From Areca catechu (taxonomy: Eukaryota; Streptophyta; Magnoliopsida; Arecales; Arecaceae): DNA of 64,000 nt. This document shows, piece by piece, positions 48,451 through 60,342 of this stretch. The position numbers were made by a program, and so were the translations under genes. The notes under the pieces are model-generated. The model was not told where the DNA came from. It was given only the letters and a program-made list of their open reading frames with translations, and made no database searches. The stretch covers positions 12,555,827-12,619,826 of the forward strand of contig CM038051.1 in NCBI GenBank assembly GCA_021397845.1. Reading direction: 5' to 3'. The stretch's first letter is position 1. Each line of letters begins with the position of its first letter.

Positions 48451-48468
48451 TCCTATCTGGTGCGCCAA
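48451..48468 (-). other. Primer-binding site of the gypsy/Tat-like element
   Basis: The minus strand reads TTGGCGCACCAGATAGGA, starting 2 nt after the 5' LTR. The TTGGCGC...CCAG pattern is one I associate with plant gypsy elements. The tRNA species is not identified. Confidence 0.65.
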
Positions 48469-48470
48469 TC

Positions 48471-49863
48471 TGTTGCCGCCTGGATCATCATGACTCGTAG
48501 CTCCGGCGAGTCGCCGCCGCGTCAGATGCCTCCTTCTCCCGTCAAGAGCGCTCCATCCCTTATGGGGGTTAACTCTTCGGCCCGCTTAGCCTGCAAAATA
48601 GAGGAGACCTAAGCCGGAGATTCCGACGAGGACACTTCGACGATCAAGTCAATGGGACGATCGAGGGGAACAGAATCTCTGAGACAGAGAGCTTAGAGGA
48701 CTCCCTCGCCCCAGGGGGTGATAAGATGACAATAATCAAATAACGGAATGAAAGGAAAGAATGGGAATGGAGAGAGCGAGGATCGGGGAGGATCCCTCTG
48801 GCTAGTCCCTTGGCTGTTTGCTTACCTCTCTCCCCCTCCCGCTTATTTACCTTCTTACTTATCTCCCTCTTCTTTTATGGTTGTTTCCTGGTGTCCTTTT
48901 TCGCATCCTCGCATGGAGTCTTCTTCGGAGGGGCTTGTCGCTGCTCGCAGCTCCTTCTTCCTCGTCCGGTCCCCTCCCTCGAAGGAGGGAGGTCTATGGA
49001 TCTCTCTCATTCTCCGGAGAGGGTGCTTCCCTTTTTTTCCCCTCCCGAGGGGTGTGAGAGCCTTCTCTCCCTCGTCCCCAAGAGAGAGAGTCCTCCTTTC
49101 TCTCCCTCAGGAGGAGAGCCCTCGTCCTTCCGCCCCTCTCAAAAGAGGAAGCATCCTTTTCCTTAAGAGGGGCAGGGGCTGCCCCCTGAGTCTCGTGCCA
49201 TGATGAAAAGTTTTCATTCCTGGAGGGACCATCTGAGCGTTGCAAGGCCTGCGGCCTTGGTAGAATTCTTCTTTTGAGAGAACCCTGAGTCTTGCGCTGC
49301 ATGGGTCAGCGTCCTTCGACCGTACAGCAGTGGACGTGGCAGCATGTTATAAGGCCCTAAGCCTGACGGGGCTTATTTTGTGCAAGGCCTGCGGGCAACA
49401 TGTTGTAGAGCTGGCACTGGTGGCAGGACCTGCCCCACCTTCCGAGGATTGTAGGTGGACAGGGACCTCTATGCCGTGGTTCGAATTCCTGTGATCTTTT
49501 CCTCCTTCATCGCTGGCGGGAATTCTGACCTTTGTATGATAGGGAGGGACCTCCATTCGGGAGGTCCGCCTTTAGCAGTGAGAGCCCGACCCCGACCGGG
49601 AGCTAATCTCATACGGAGGGCGCATTTTATGAGCTCGACCCCGGCCAGGAGTTGACCTCGACAGGAGGGCTTGCTTTATGAGCTCAACCCCGGCGGTGAG
49701 CTGACCTCGGCAGGAGGGCTCATTTCGGCTGCATGAGTACGACCCCGCCCGGGTGCTGGCCTCGACCTTCCACCCAAGGGCCGTGTCCAGGTGGCAGTCC
49801 CCATCCGCGCGTCTGCTGGCTGCCGGCTAAATAGGTTCCACGTCAACGGATGTTGCCACATCA
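48471..49863 (-). repeat. 5' LTR of the gypsy/Tat-like element
   Basis: 1393 bp, matching 42183-43642 throughout with scattered substitutions and small deletions. Confidence 0.88.
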
Positions 49864-50590
49864 GTATCCTATATCAATCCGATTTCAGCCCTATGCTAGA
49901 CGAAACCTTGGGACAACACGAACAACCCCACACCCTCAAATCCTGACTTCAATGGATATGAACCAGGATGCCAAAAATCTAATCAACAAGCTAACTTGAA
50001 AGAGTTCCCTTCCAATATTACGTTATTTCTATATATGGATCAACCATGTTCCCATCTACATATGAAAAGCATTGATAATTGATAAAAAGCCATAAAAAAA
50101 AAAAAAAACCTTTCAAATTGGATTCTCTTTTTTTTTTTATAAATTTGACACATTAATTCATTCTATTTATGTGTAAACATTATTACCAAAATTTAAAGAT
50201 TATAATATTAATTAATAAATATAAAATTCTAAAAACTTTGATATTAATTACTATATTTTATTTTTTATCTACTTAAAATTATATAAATTAAATTAAAAAT
50301 TAAAAATTGTTTACATTTATATCCTTCAAAATATTTAAATTTATATTAATACCCTTGCAATATTAATATTTACACATTTATCCTTATAAATTTTTTTTTA
50401 CACATCTATCTATAAAGATATTTTAATTATTTTAATTTTAAATATTTAATTATATAATAATATTAGATGACATGGATATATATGTAAAAATAAAAAAGAA
50501 AAAGATATACATGTAAAAAAAGAATTTATGAAAGTATTCATGTAAATATAAATTTTAAAAAAATATTTATGTAAATTTTAATATTTAAAA

Positions 50591-50634
<44 letters not shown>

Positions 50635-51377
50635 CTTATGAAAGTATTCATGTAAATATATTTTAAAAAAATATTTATGTAAATTTTAATATTTAGAAGA
50701 ATATATATCTATATATAGATATATATATAATCAAATATAATTTTTATTGAGAAAGAGAGCAGCAAATTAGCTATTTTTAAAAAAAAAATTAAACATATGT
50801 GTCCCACTAGCACTTGTAACCTCAAAGAGAAAACAACAAAAAAAGATAATTAAAAAACCTGAATTTATCTTCTTAGGAGAGTGCATGAAGCATGCCACAT
50901 GATATTCAAAAGGATGACCTTATTCCCACTTGCTCAACCAGGGGACAAAAAGATTTTTTAATAAAAAATAATTATTTTTATTATTTTAAAATCAGAATAC
51001 ATTGGTATCCATCAAAATGCTTTTTTAAAATAAAAATAATTATTATTTTAAAGTGAGAATGCATTGGTATCCACCAAAATGCGGTTTGGTACAATGAATC
51101 ATTTATTTTTATTTTTCTGATAAATCAATGAAAGATACGTAAGGAGATGAAGTGGACAGCATATGGACGATTCATGCATCTTAAAGTGGCCTCCAGGCCC
51201 TGATTTCCTCATCCAAGCTTGGATGCCAGTCCAGGGTACTACGAGTCATCTTCTCGTATTTTTGCTTACCTGAAAGGATCTCCAAAGGTCTCAACTTCTT
51301 GCATGCACAAAAAGACAGGGCTCACAGTCATTTCATCACCATCAGGCCAATAACCTAGAGGCTTATCATCTATTTTT

Positions 51378-51414
<37 letters not shown>

Positions 51415-53074
51415 GATGGAACATTTATTTAAAAAATCTAGAGTAAATACATCCAAGATAATTTTAAAAAATGATACCACGTAAAAATCATGGAACATCT
51501 CCCAGATAAGACCACAACATTTTTTCCGAATGATTGACCACAAAAAAAATCCTAATGATTGGCCATAAATAAATAAATAAAAGACTATCCAATTCATCAT
51601 AGAATTAGTACCCTGATAAACATATCAAACAAAAAAATCAAGTTCACAGTAGAGTTAATCTCCCGATAAATATATCAAACAAAATAAATGACATAGCCTT
51701 GTAAAAAAAATAATATGCCCCCAAACAGAATGCACCGGCTCCATTTTTAGAGCATCCTGAATCAAGAAATAATGGCAGCCCATTCACCTTCAATAATAAA
51801 ATCCGTGTTTCAGAAACTTTCCTAGCATCCAATTGCTCGTGTACTGTTGCGGCTCAAAATGATGACCAAACTAAAAGACCAAAACAACTCTCTCCCTCTC
51901 TCTCTCTCTCTCTCACAAGCTTATTAGAAAGAGATTGCACTGATGCAAATATGCCATGCCTACAACTGTTGATGAAGAAAAAATATTTAGGAGAGATGAC
52001 ACAGAAAACTTTCCTGGGATAGAAGTCAATAATGCCTGAAAAGTATTCAGCTACAGCAGCTTTTTTTCTTCTAACAGGTTCTCACATGTACCTTAAAGCT
52101 TGGCAGATGCCAAAGATCTGAATATTTTGTTGCTTAAGATTTCCAGAAAAGTTCTAACCATGTCAATATAATAGACAGGATCCCACTTGTAATTAAAGTT
52201 ATAGCTGGCATCAGAGGCAATACAGAGATCCTATTTGTAATTAAATTAAAGTTATAAAATGAGAACCAACAGCAAGCCAATGCAGCATATTGTAGAGCTA
52301 CCAACCCTCTAAAAGAATAACATATAAATATATAAAAAATGAAGGAAGAGACCAACAAACCTGGCCAGGCACCATAAACAGTAGTATCAGGTTAATCAGA
52401 ACGGTGAACAGGATTTGAACTAAATGGGAAAAACAATACTTTAACATGCCCAGGCTTCAGTGCAAGAAATTTCTAGTAGCTCTCCCTCAGTTGTATGAGG
52501 GATCCCTTCCATGGTGACAAACATCATAGTGCAATTGAGAAACAGAGGTACTGCCTTAACGAGTATTTTGCTCTTTGTAATGCATTGTACCGATAATTTT
52601 AACAAACTTGACAATTTTAAAATGCAATAGATCCCATTCCATGTTTTATGGTTTTATAAAAGAAGCATATCAAGCATGGACCGTAACAACATGGAATCAA
52701 AAACAGGGCCCTCAGTTCCATGCAGAATAACTTGGAACCATTAACCTTTCATTTGAACAAGCATGTCATGGACATCCTCGCAAAATGTTTCATGTACGGA
52801 TTCCAACCATCAACAGAAAATACCAAACCGAACAATTGATCGCTCCACAAAAAGGTTTCCCCCATTCACTGAAAGGATCATTGCATCCTATTATCCCTCT
52901 AGTAATTTCGTTGTTCTCAGGACAGAAACATGTAACTGTATTGCAAAAGATCAGATGCCAACAGTGAACTAAAACCAATAAAGCTTACAATTTTTTTTGG
53001 ATAGGGCGAATTAGCATGCACCATCCATCTGACAGGTATAGGATGCATGATGAACAAAATCAACATACTTGGAT
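49864..53074. other. Intergenic DNA with microsatellites and two small tandem duplications
   Basis: No gene was recognised. A block with ATGAAAGTATTCATGTAAATA near 50527 recurs near 50638, the two copies separated by an (AT)n tract at 50592-50632. AATnCATTGGTATCCAnCAAAATGC occurs near 50996 and 51058, a 62-bp step. A second (AT)n run lies at 51384-51408 and a (CT)n run at 51893-51914. The 3' UTR of the ATH1-like gene should lie just below 53075. Confidence 0.55.
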
Positions 53075-56000
53075 TCATTGGGATTTTCTGCTGACCGTTT
53101 GATGGCTCCCGCAATCAGCTCCCGTTACTCCATTCCAATTCTTTTTACTGAATTCCACATACATCTCTTCTATCATGGGTTTCCATAGACGAACCCGTGC
53201 ATTTATAAACCAGTTCGATACCTGAGATTGTGATAAAGATGATAACCAATTAAAAGCTACGCTAGCTTACAAGACCAACACACAAGTTGGGTTATTAGGG
53301 TGCAGTTCTTGTTTGCCAGCAACAAATGCATTGATTTCTATTAGTATGAACTGAGCTAGTGAGCTTGTCCTTTAATATAAGATAGTTTTGATGAGGGAGA
53401 CAGAACCTGCAGCTATCCAAACCAAAATATGGGACATAAATATAGGAATGGACCTCATGCTGGAAAGGACTGTCAACGGCTGATAAATTCAGAATTCTTC
53501 CTACCTGGCTCCTTGTCAATCCACTTTTTAATGCGAGCAAATGTTTCTCATCATCCTTTGGGTACCTGAGAGATGTTCAAAGCACATTCAGGATCAAATT
53601 TCATTTTCACTTATCAAGGCCACTGTCACAATAATTATATCTATTTTACAAGCATCCCAGAAGTTGGCAACTCACGGGTGAAGAAAATTCCGAAACATCC
53701 ATGCTCGTAAAACCGAGACGGAATTTTCAGGCAAGCCCCTTTGGGGCCTCCAAGATTGCTGATCTTTCCTCATCTTCTGCAAAGTCCATTGTTTCTGGAT
53801 TAAGGAAGATCCCAAGGTTTTCTCCTGTTCTTTGGTGCATTTGCTGCTTGGTTGTTGACCAGTCGAAAGAATCCTGCTGGTAATTCTCTCCCTCAGGTTT
53901 TTATAAACCACAGAGATTGTATGAAGGGCAAAGCGGGCTTGAAGCTGCAGAGTTACGGACTCGGTAGCTTTATTAAATGCAGAGATCACATTCTGGATCT
54001 GGTCCAAGCACTGATTGTATCTATAGTCAATCTGAATTTCATAAGGGGACTGTTATTATTACTGACAAAAAGGTTAATTGAGTGTAATGGAAGACATTGG
54101 TCACAAAATAATATGAATGAAGAACCATGCAAATGAAATATATTCCTAATAAATACTTCACTAGATTGCTGACCTTCTTATTTTACTTTGGAGAACTTAA
54201 AAAGCGTTATCTTTTGCGTTGGACCTAGGCATTGCCAAAGCTGAGACAATCCATAAGAATGCTGTGAACTTTCAAACTAAGCAGCTGAAACATTTCCTTT
54301 GAGGTGGACATATGCATTTATAGAGCATATGGCTACATTCTATGGGGTGTGAAACCATGCATTATGATGATATAGGAGAATAAACAGGACCAGGACATAT
54401 GGAGACAAGATACAATGGTTACCAAGAAACAAAAAGCCATGTGTCTGGTTGCATTTAAAAAATATTTTTTTTGCGAGTCTATCAATGATCCTGTTATGAT
54501 ATCACTTATTGAGAAATTCTTTGTAAGAAATACGGATCCCCATATCCAAAATCACGATGTTGTTGTTGATACTACAAGAAAAGGAAGAAGAAAAAATAAA
54601 ATAGAGAACATAATCAATAGGGCATGCAACGTTTTACTATGAGAAAATATAATAAAAGAGATCTTACACTCTCACCTTATACAAAAAAAACTCAACAAAA
54701 AATCCAAAAATCCCTCTCACAAGTACTTATCTCTCAAAGAGACCCTCTAACCCTTACAGGCTTTCTCCGCCACTATCCCTGAAGACCCCTCTGGCACCTT
54801 GCTACAGCTGCTCTCGGCCTCTGTTAAAATAAAGGCCGAAGTAGGGTCAATTTGTTTCAAAAAATAATTCAAAAATTGTTGAATTAGAGTTTGACCCCTA
54901 GAAAGCCTCTTAGCCATCTGATCCAACAAAAATTGTTGGATATCACGGGAAATCAGGCCCAATTAGAGTTGGAAACACCCTTGGCCGTCCAATTATGCTC
55001 GGCCTCTATGCTGGCCCATCGGATCATGCAAAACAGCCATGGACCTTGACAAAGACCAGCCTTGCCCCCACAGACCAAGAGAAAAGCCCCATAGACCATG
55101 ACATGGATTGTGATGGCGCGACTATGGACCGTGCAATGCTATGGTCCACAGTGGACCACGATTGCGGGCTGTGCCCACGCGTCTGCGCGTGTGGGTCGTG
55201 ATGGCCTGGACCACACCACCCACTTAGGCCGTGCTCGTGCTCGCGTGCACCTAATCTACTATGGGCTGAGTTTGCAGGCTTGCGGGCTTGGGTTTGCTTC
55301 AGGCCGGGCTTGAGGCATAGCCCAACAGATCCAAGCATTGGAACTTGGGTCTTGAACATGACTTTGCATGGGTTCATGGTTCATGCATGGAAGCTTGAAC
55401 CAATGTTGGATTTTCTAGCCAAATAGAGGCAACTCTAAGCTATGGTTCACAAGAAAGGGTTCTTTGGAAGGTAATGAACTAGGTTGCTTGGTGAGGTTTG
55501 GAGCCTCAGATGCATGCTGCAGAGGGAGAGATTGAATGGGATTCTAATGAAGGCTTATGGGGCTTCATGATTTCAAATTTTAAGCTCGATCCTATAGAGA
55601 TCTTCATTTCGGCATCATTTAGATTCTGATTCAGTGAATCTGAAGCTAGAGCATATTCATTAACACTTGCTGGTTTAACAGCTCCATGGCCTATCTTATT
55701 CTTTTAATGAAATTTCTTCTATTAAGATTTTATTTTTTCAGCCAACATTGTCAGAGGTCGCTCATTGAGAAAATAGTGCAAGTTACCAAGAGTCGAATAC
55801 AAATTTCAAGAAGCATGGTTCTCATGTTACACCTAATCCCTTTATCTCTTGTTTCTCACAAATAGAGATCTACACTATATTCTGGTTCATGAGGTTGAAT
55901 AGCATATGCCAGAAATGCCATTACCATCAAAGCACCGAAACTGAGAACCATCTATCGATTTCAAGGTTATGTTTAGAAAGGAAGCCAAAAACAAGGTGAA

Positions 56001-56313
56001 CCGTGCCGATTCTGAATCATCAAAGGCATTCTTCCCAAAAAAATCATCAAAGAGAACCGGACAATAGAGTAACAGATTCCCTGGTGCTAGTTACCTGGTT
56101 TCTCCCAACACCATGACAATGGGATTTGGTTTGTCATATACATTTATATGTCAAGTACCCAACTTCCATTAATGCAAATTCGATAAATTTAGTTTGCTGG
56201 CTTTATCCAATCCCACTTTGAAGAGGTCCTAAGTCTAAACCATTTTACATCCTTTAGCTAAGCAACATTGTTTCAAAAGCGCACATGCGAGCGCACGCAC
56301 GCACGCGCGCGCA

Positions 56314-56348
<35 letters not shown>

Positions 56349-57983
56349 AAAAAACCCTTAAACAAATTGATAAAACAGAGTGTGCAGAATATATTAGAAA
56401 CAAGTACTACGACAAGATATCCATGATGCTTACTTAGGGGAGAAACAATTAATTGGTAACAGGCAACATAATAAGAGGGGGGAAAGCTGCAGGTAATTTT
56501 TATAGGAACCAGAATCAAACCAATTGAAACAAAGAAAATGAATATTCTATCAGCCACAAACAACAACTTGCAAAGCTATAAAATGAAAATAACATTGGAT
56601 CTTAATTATTTTCTTTCCGAGCAAAATGCTCAAGATTCAAAACATCGACCTCCTGAAGGGCAAGCAGTCAGGGTTAAGGTTCCAACCAACTGCACAACAA
56701 CTGTTACCTCGTTGGATCTTAATCATTAAAAAGTCAAACCATCTAATATAACATTACCAATAAAAAGAGGCACATACCATTTGAAGCATTGCTAACAGCT
56801 GAGACTTCTCTTTTTCAGTTTCCAGCCTTTGCTGTCGGTCCATATGGCCCTGAAATTTGGTTCCACCCGAAGAAAGTGGGAACTTATCACGTCCCACATT
56901 TATATTTCCTGTTTCATTGGAACAGCTAGAAGAAAAGAACATTCTTGCCTCACCCTTAATCCCACTAAGCAAGTCATCCAGCTTTGCATGGCTTGCAATT
57001 TCAGTGAGTATTTGTTGACCTACGTGGAGATATCTTGATCCTAACAGAATGCGAGGAAAATAGAAGGGAGAAGAATTATGGTACATAGATAGCTCCTCGC
57101 CAGCAGCAAAGGTTTGTGCAAGTCCCAGTGCCATTCCCACTCTGACATTTTGTGAAGAACTGAAAATATGAAAGGAATCCTGCAAGTCACTAGCATCTGG
57201 GTTTTCACTATCCTTTGATATAACTCGAGTTAACTTGGAGCAGCTTAGTTCTGAGCACTGATCTGGAACATTAAGCATGTTCATCATAGAAGTCTGGTAG
57301 GAGCCAAGACGAAGGGACAGCTCATTATTAGGCATACAAGAACTTGGTAAATGATCAGATGTGATGGTAGATGCATTGGAATCCCACCCAGGTTCTGAGC
57401 ATCCCTTGACATGATAAGATGGGTGAGCAGTGCTTGTTCTACTGGAAGGAACTGGATGATCTTGAGTTTCATCACAATTCCAACTATAACCAAGTTTGCC
57501 ATTCATACTGGCATCAATTTTTGACCTTGAAAAACTTGCAACATCCTGTGGACCAAAAGTATCGCAATAGTTTCTGGATGATAAGGCACTGATCTCTTCC
57601 GGTGGCAATGCTGATGAAACACCAGAACAGGTAATATCTTCCTGCAAACTGTGGGAGCCAGACAAAAGGTAGGCAAGTGAAGCAGCAGACACAGAAGCTT
57701 CGATCCGCCTGCCAATTTTCCCAGTAGAATCGTCGAAAGAAGCATTCCCTCTTGATGCATTATTGGAGATAGCACCATGGTTTGTTACATAAGGACTGTT
57801 CTGGACCTCTTCCGGCAACGTTGGGTACACAATATTCCCACATATCATCTGCTCATGGCTGTCATAATCTATCATACCTGACAGTATGAACGGGCCTGAA
57901 AATATATCAGATGTAACTGCATCGATGTCCATATGATTATGATCTGTTGCTTGTAGTGAGGCATTAAAAGCATCATTCTCCAT
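53075..57983 (-). CDS. ATH1: BELL-class TALE homeodomain transcription factor, ATH1-like
   Basis: Four exons: 57983-56778, 54031-53676, 53565-53505, 53221-53075. All introns are GT-AG, the total is 1770 nt and the product is 589 aa. Start: the first in-frame ATG (MENDAFN); the upstream open frame begins only with TTG. The SKY box is at about 315-335 (GSRYLHVGQQILTEIASH), the BELL domain at about 385-455, and the homeodomain at about 496-558, with the three-residue TALE insertion (PYP) at 521-523 and WFIN at 545-548. The third exon of 61 bp inside the homeodomain is the arrangement usual for BELL genes. The segment NELSLRL...CSELS before the SKY box and the WRPQRGLPE...SVSVLR homeodomain start fit ATH1 better than BEL1/BLH types. 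ATH1 proteins pair with KNOX factors to bind DNA in the nucleus and control meristem, stem and flowering-time development. Arabidopsis ATH1 is about 470 aa; this one has a longer N-terminus. Confidence 0.93.
54487..55332 (-). mobile_element. Solo LTR in intron 1 of the ATH1-like gene
   Basis: The LTR is 54492-55327 (836 bp). On the minus strand it begins TGTTGGGC and ends ATCATAACA. GATCC flanks it at 54487-54491 and 55328-55332, a perfect 5-bp target duplication. No partner LTR or interior remains. The T-rich end with AAGATCTCTTTTATT and a stretch like TATGGGGATCCG near its 3' end suggest a Copia-type LTR, from memory only. It lies in the same orientation as the host gene, inside the 2746-bp intron, and any promoter or poly(A) signal in it would act in the sense direction. 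Confidence 0.85.
56278..56354. repeat. Alternating GC/CA tract followed by poly-A
   Basis: About 45 bp of nearly unbroken purine-pyrimidine alternation (GCGC and CACA runs) followed by about 28 A, within intron 1 of the ATH1-like gene. Such alternation is the sequence class that can adopt Z-DNA. Confidence 0.85.
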
Positions 57984-58111
57984 TGCAATGGGATGCTGGA
58001 AAACAGCAGCCCACTTCAGAGGAACTGTTAATAGAACAGTGCTGTGGACCAACTGAACTATTCTTGTTTCAGAGTCTCTTTCACCAAGTCCTTGTACCAG
58101 TGGCACTGAGA

Positions 58112-58117
58112 TCACAT
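58112..58117 (-). promoter_or_regulatory. Minimal upstream ORF (AUG-stop) before the ATH1-like start
   Basis: On the minus strand the sequence is ATGTGA, a start codon followed at once by a stop, 129 nt upstream of the main ATG. No other ATG occurs between it and the main start. It is functional only if this stretch belongs to the mRNA leader. An AG at 58121-58122 (CAATAG) could be a splice acceptor just upstream and would keep the element in the mRNA. Confidence 0.45.
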
Positions 58118-58130
58118 CGTCTATTGACAA

Positions 58131-60294
58131 ATCATAACATATAGGAAGAAAAACTCAAAATCAAGGTAAACATCACTTCTATTCTTTCAACGATAACTGC
58201 CTATTCTCTCAATGATGACCAACTGCAAGCAAGATAAAGAGATTCAACCACAGATCAGACACAACTTTCAGCTAGTGAGGTTTAAAATGTGCCATAGTCC
58301 TGATGCTTCCGATATCTTCCAATGTATATTTTCCTCCTAGAATCAGAATGAGTAGTAAAGGTGTTCCAAGTCATCAATTCTCAGACTTACGAGGTCTGCA
58401 CCTTCAGAAACAGAAGCATATAAACACACCAGTACCAAACAATCAAAAGGATGATTCTTATAGTCACGTTCTACATATCCATTGTCATGAGATATTCACC
58501 TGAAAGAATATAAGCTAATTAAGGACAGAATATCAAAAGATGCCGTACCTGAGGGAAAGAAAAAAAGTTAATTACAACATGAAAAAGATGTGCCTCCAAA
58601 TCATCACCTATAAAACTACTCATTCTCAACAGGCAAGGATAGAAATGAGATATGATAAGGAAACAATAACATCTGAGATATTTAGAGACATGTACAAAGA
58701 CATATACTAAATAAATTTCTAGATGTGAGCATTAAATAATAAAAAGATGCACAACCTTCACAATATTAATAGTTCCTGAAGAAAAGACAAAATAAATGTG
58801 AAGTTAAATGCATAAAAATGTGCTAAGATTACAGAAGTAACTTAAAGAATGGCCGCGTTCTTAGGGTGATGGAAAGTAACATATTGCCTCAGAGATCCTT
58901 CTCAAACTTCCAGTTTAAGAGAAGATGGATGCAAGAGAGAGAGACCAACATGAACCTAAAAAAAAAAAAAAAAAAGCATAGATTTCCAGTTTCACAGGAA
59001 CAAAGTATCAGCTGGTGTAGGCAATATGCTTGCTAAGTAACTAAAGATCAATGCAAAGCAGAAGATATCATAAGAAAAAAAAATTACTATCTTTCTTCAT
59101 GAAAAAGAGTTCCAAATGACATCTGTATTAAATGAAGAAACTAAGAGCGAGAAGCAGAGAAGAAAAGCTCAGAGAACCAACCTCTCTTGGGTGCATGACA
59201 GCACATAGACCATCCATGGCCACGGCCAAATGACAGGTCGCAGGTAACTTCTTTCCCATATCCCGAAATATAACTAAAATAATGGAGAACTAAACTAGGT
59301 GGATGCTTCCCTCTCTTTTCCTATTATACAAACCAAAAACCTTCTCTTTTATTGACTAAGGAAAGTGATTCATTTCCACATCAAAAGCATACAAGATTGA
59401 ATCGCATCATTAACCAAACGAAAGCAAGTAAAAAACAGTCGAGCACCAATTTTATCAGACACATCATCATCACAACTATTTAAATCAAGACCCAAAAGAG
59501 TAATGCATTTTTCTTAAACAAAGGAAAGCATTCACAAAACTGGGATATTAAACACCAGAGAAACAGAGAGAATGGGGTCCAGAGATGAAGAAAAACCATG
59601 CATTCTCCCTACTGTACAAGCATAAAGCCAGAGGATACTGCCTCGAGCATCAAATGACATGCTCTTTTTGATTTGATCAAAGAAGTGGGATTTTCTTCAG
59701 AGTAAAACACCCAAAAGACGAGCATGAGATTGACAGAATACAAAACGATTCATCATGTTAGCTCCCTATGATCGATCAAACCAAAAGGTTATATCCCTAG
59801 CTTCATTAAAGCAAAGGCCAAAAGATAATACAAACAAAGGGTGTTAGTTACCCTAATGCCAAAGCAAAGGACTCATTCAAGACCCATCAGAGGTATGATG
59901 GGTCCTCGCTCTTCCTATGATTGATCATGCATGGGTTCAAAGCTGAACAGGAAACAGATTATTCCCTCTTTTCTTTTTTCCCACATGGTAACAGAACCAC
60001 ACGGCCGACATTTAAAAGAAGCCCCCAGCCGGCCCCTCCCCCTAGCAATTTTACCATTTTGAAACCTCAAGAAACCATATCATACCACCAAGTGAGCCAT
60101 GGACCCTCTTTCTGCGCCCCCCCTCCCCCCCCAACGCCCTTCCACCCCAGCCCACAAAATCCACACAGAACGAAGAAAAGTAGGATTTTTTTCACACTTC
60201 CTTTTGGAGGACATGAAAAGTAAGAGCAAAGCAGACACTTGAACAGGAAAAGAGAAGCGTTTTAAGGCAAGGGCCAAGAGACTTTTAGCAGAGT

Positions 60295-60342
<48 letters not shown>

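Larger units (their letters stand above)
42183..49863 (-). mobile_element. Non-coding gypsy/Tat-like LTR retrotransposon
   Basis: LTRs at 42183-43642 and 48471-49863 both start TGTTG and end CACATCA. Orientation is minus: just inside the right LTR the minus strand reads TTGGCGCACCAGATAGG, a primer-binding type I recall from plant gypsy elements, and just inside the left LTR it reads GGAGTGGGGGCCATC, a polypurine tract. Flanks are ATATC (42178-42182) and GTATC (49864-49868), a likely 5-bp target duplication with one change. The 4.8-kb interior has no gag, protease, reverse transcriptase or integrase, and is dominated by a nested tandem repeat. It is a LARD-like, non-autonomous element that would need proteins from a related copy. 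Confidence 0.88.

Noticed and set aside
57984..58130. N-terminal extension of the ATH1-like protein by 49 residues
   Set aside because: The upstream frame begins with TTG, not ATG. The first in-frame ATG is at 57983, and the upstream part is better taken as leader.
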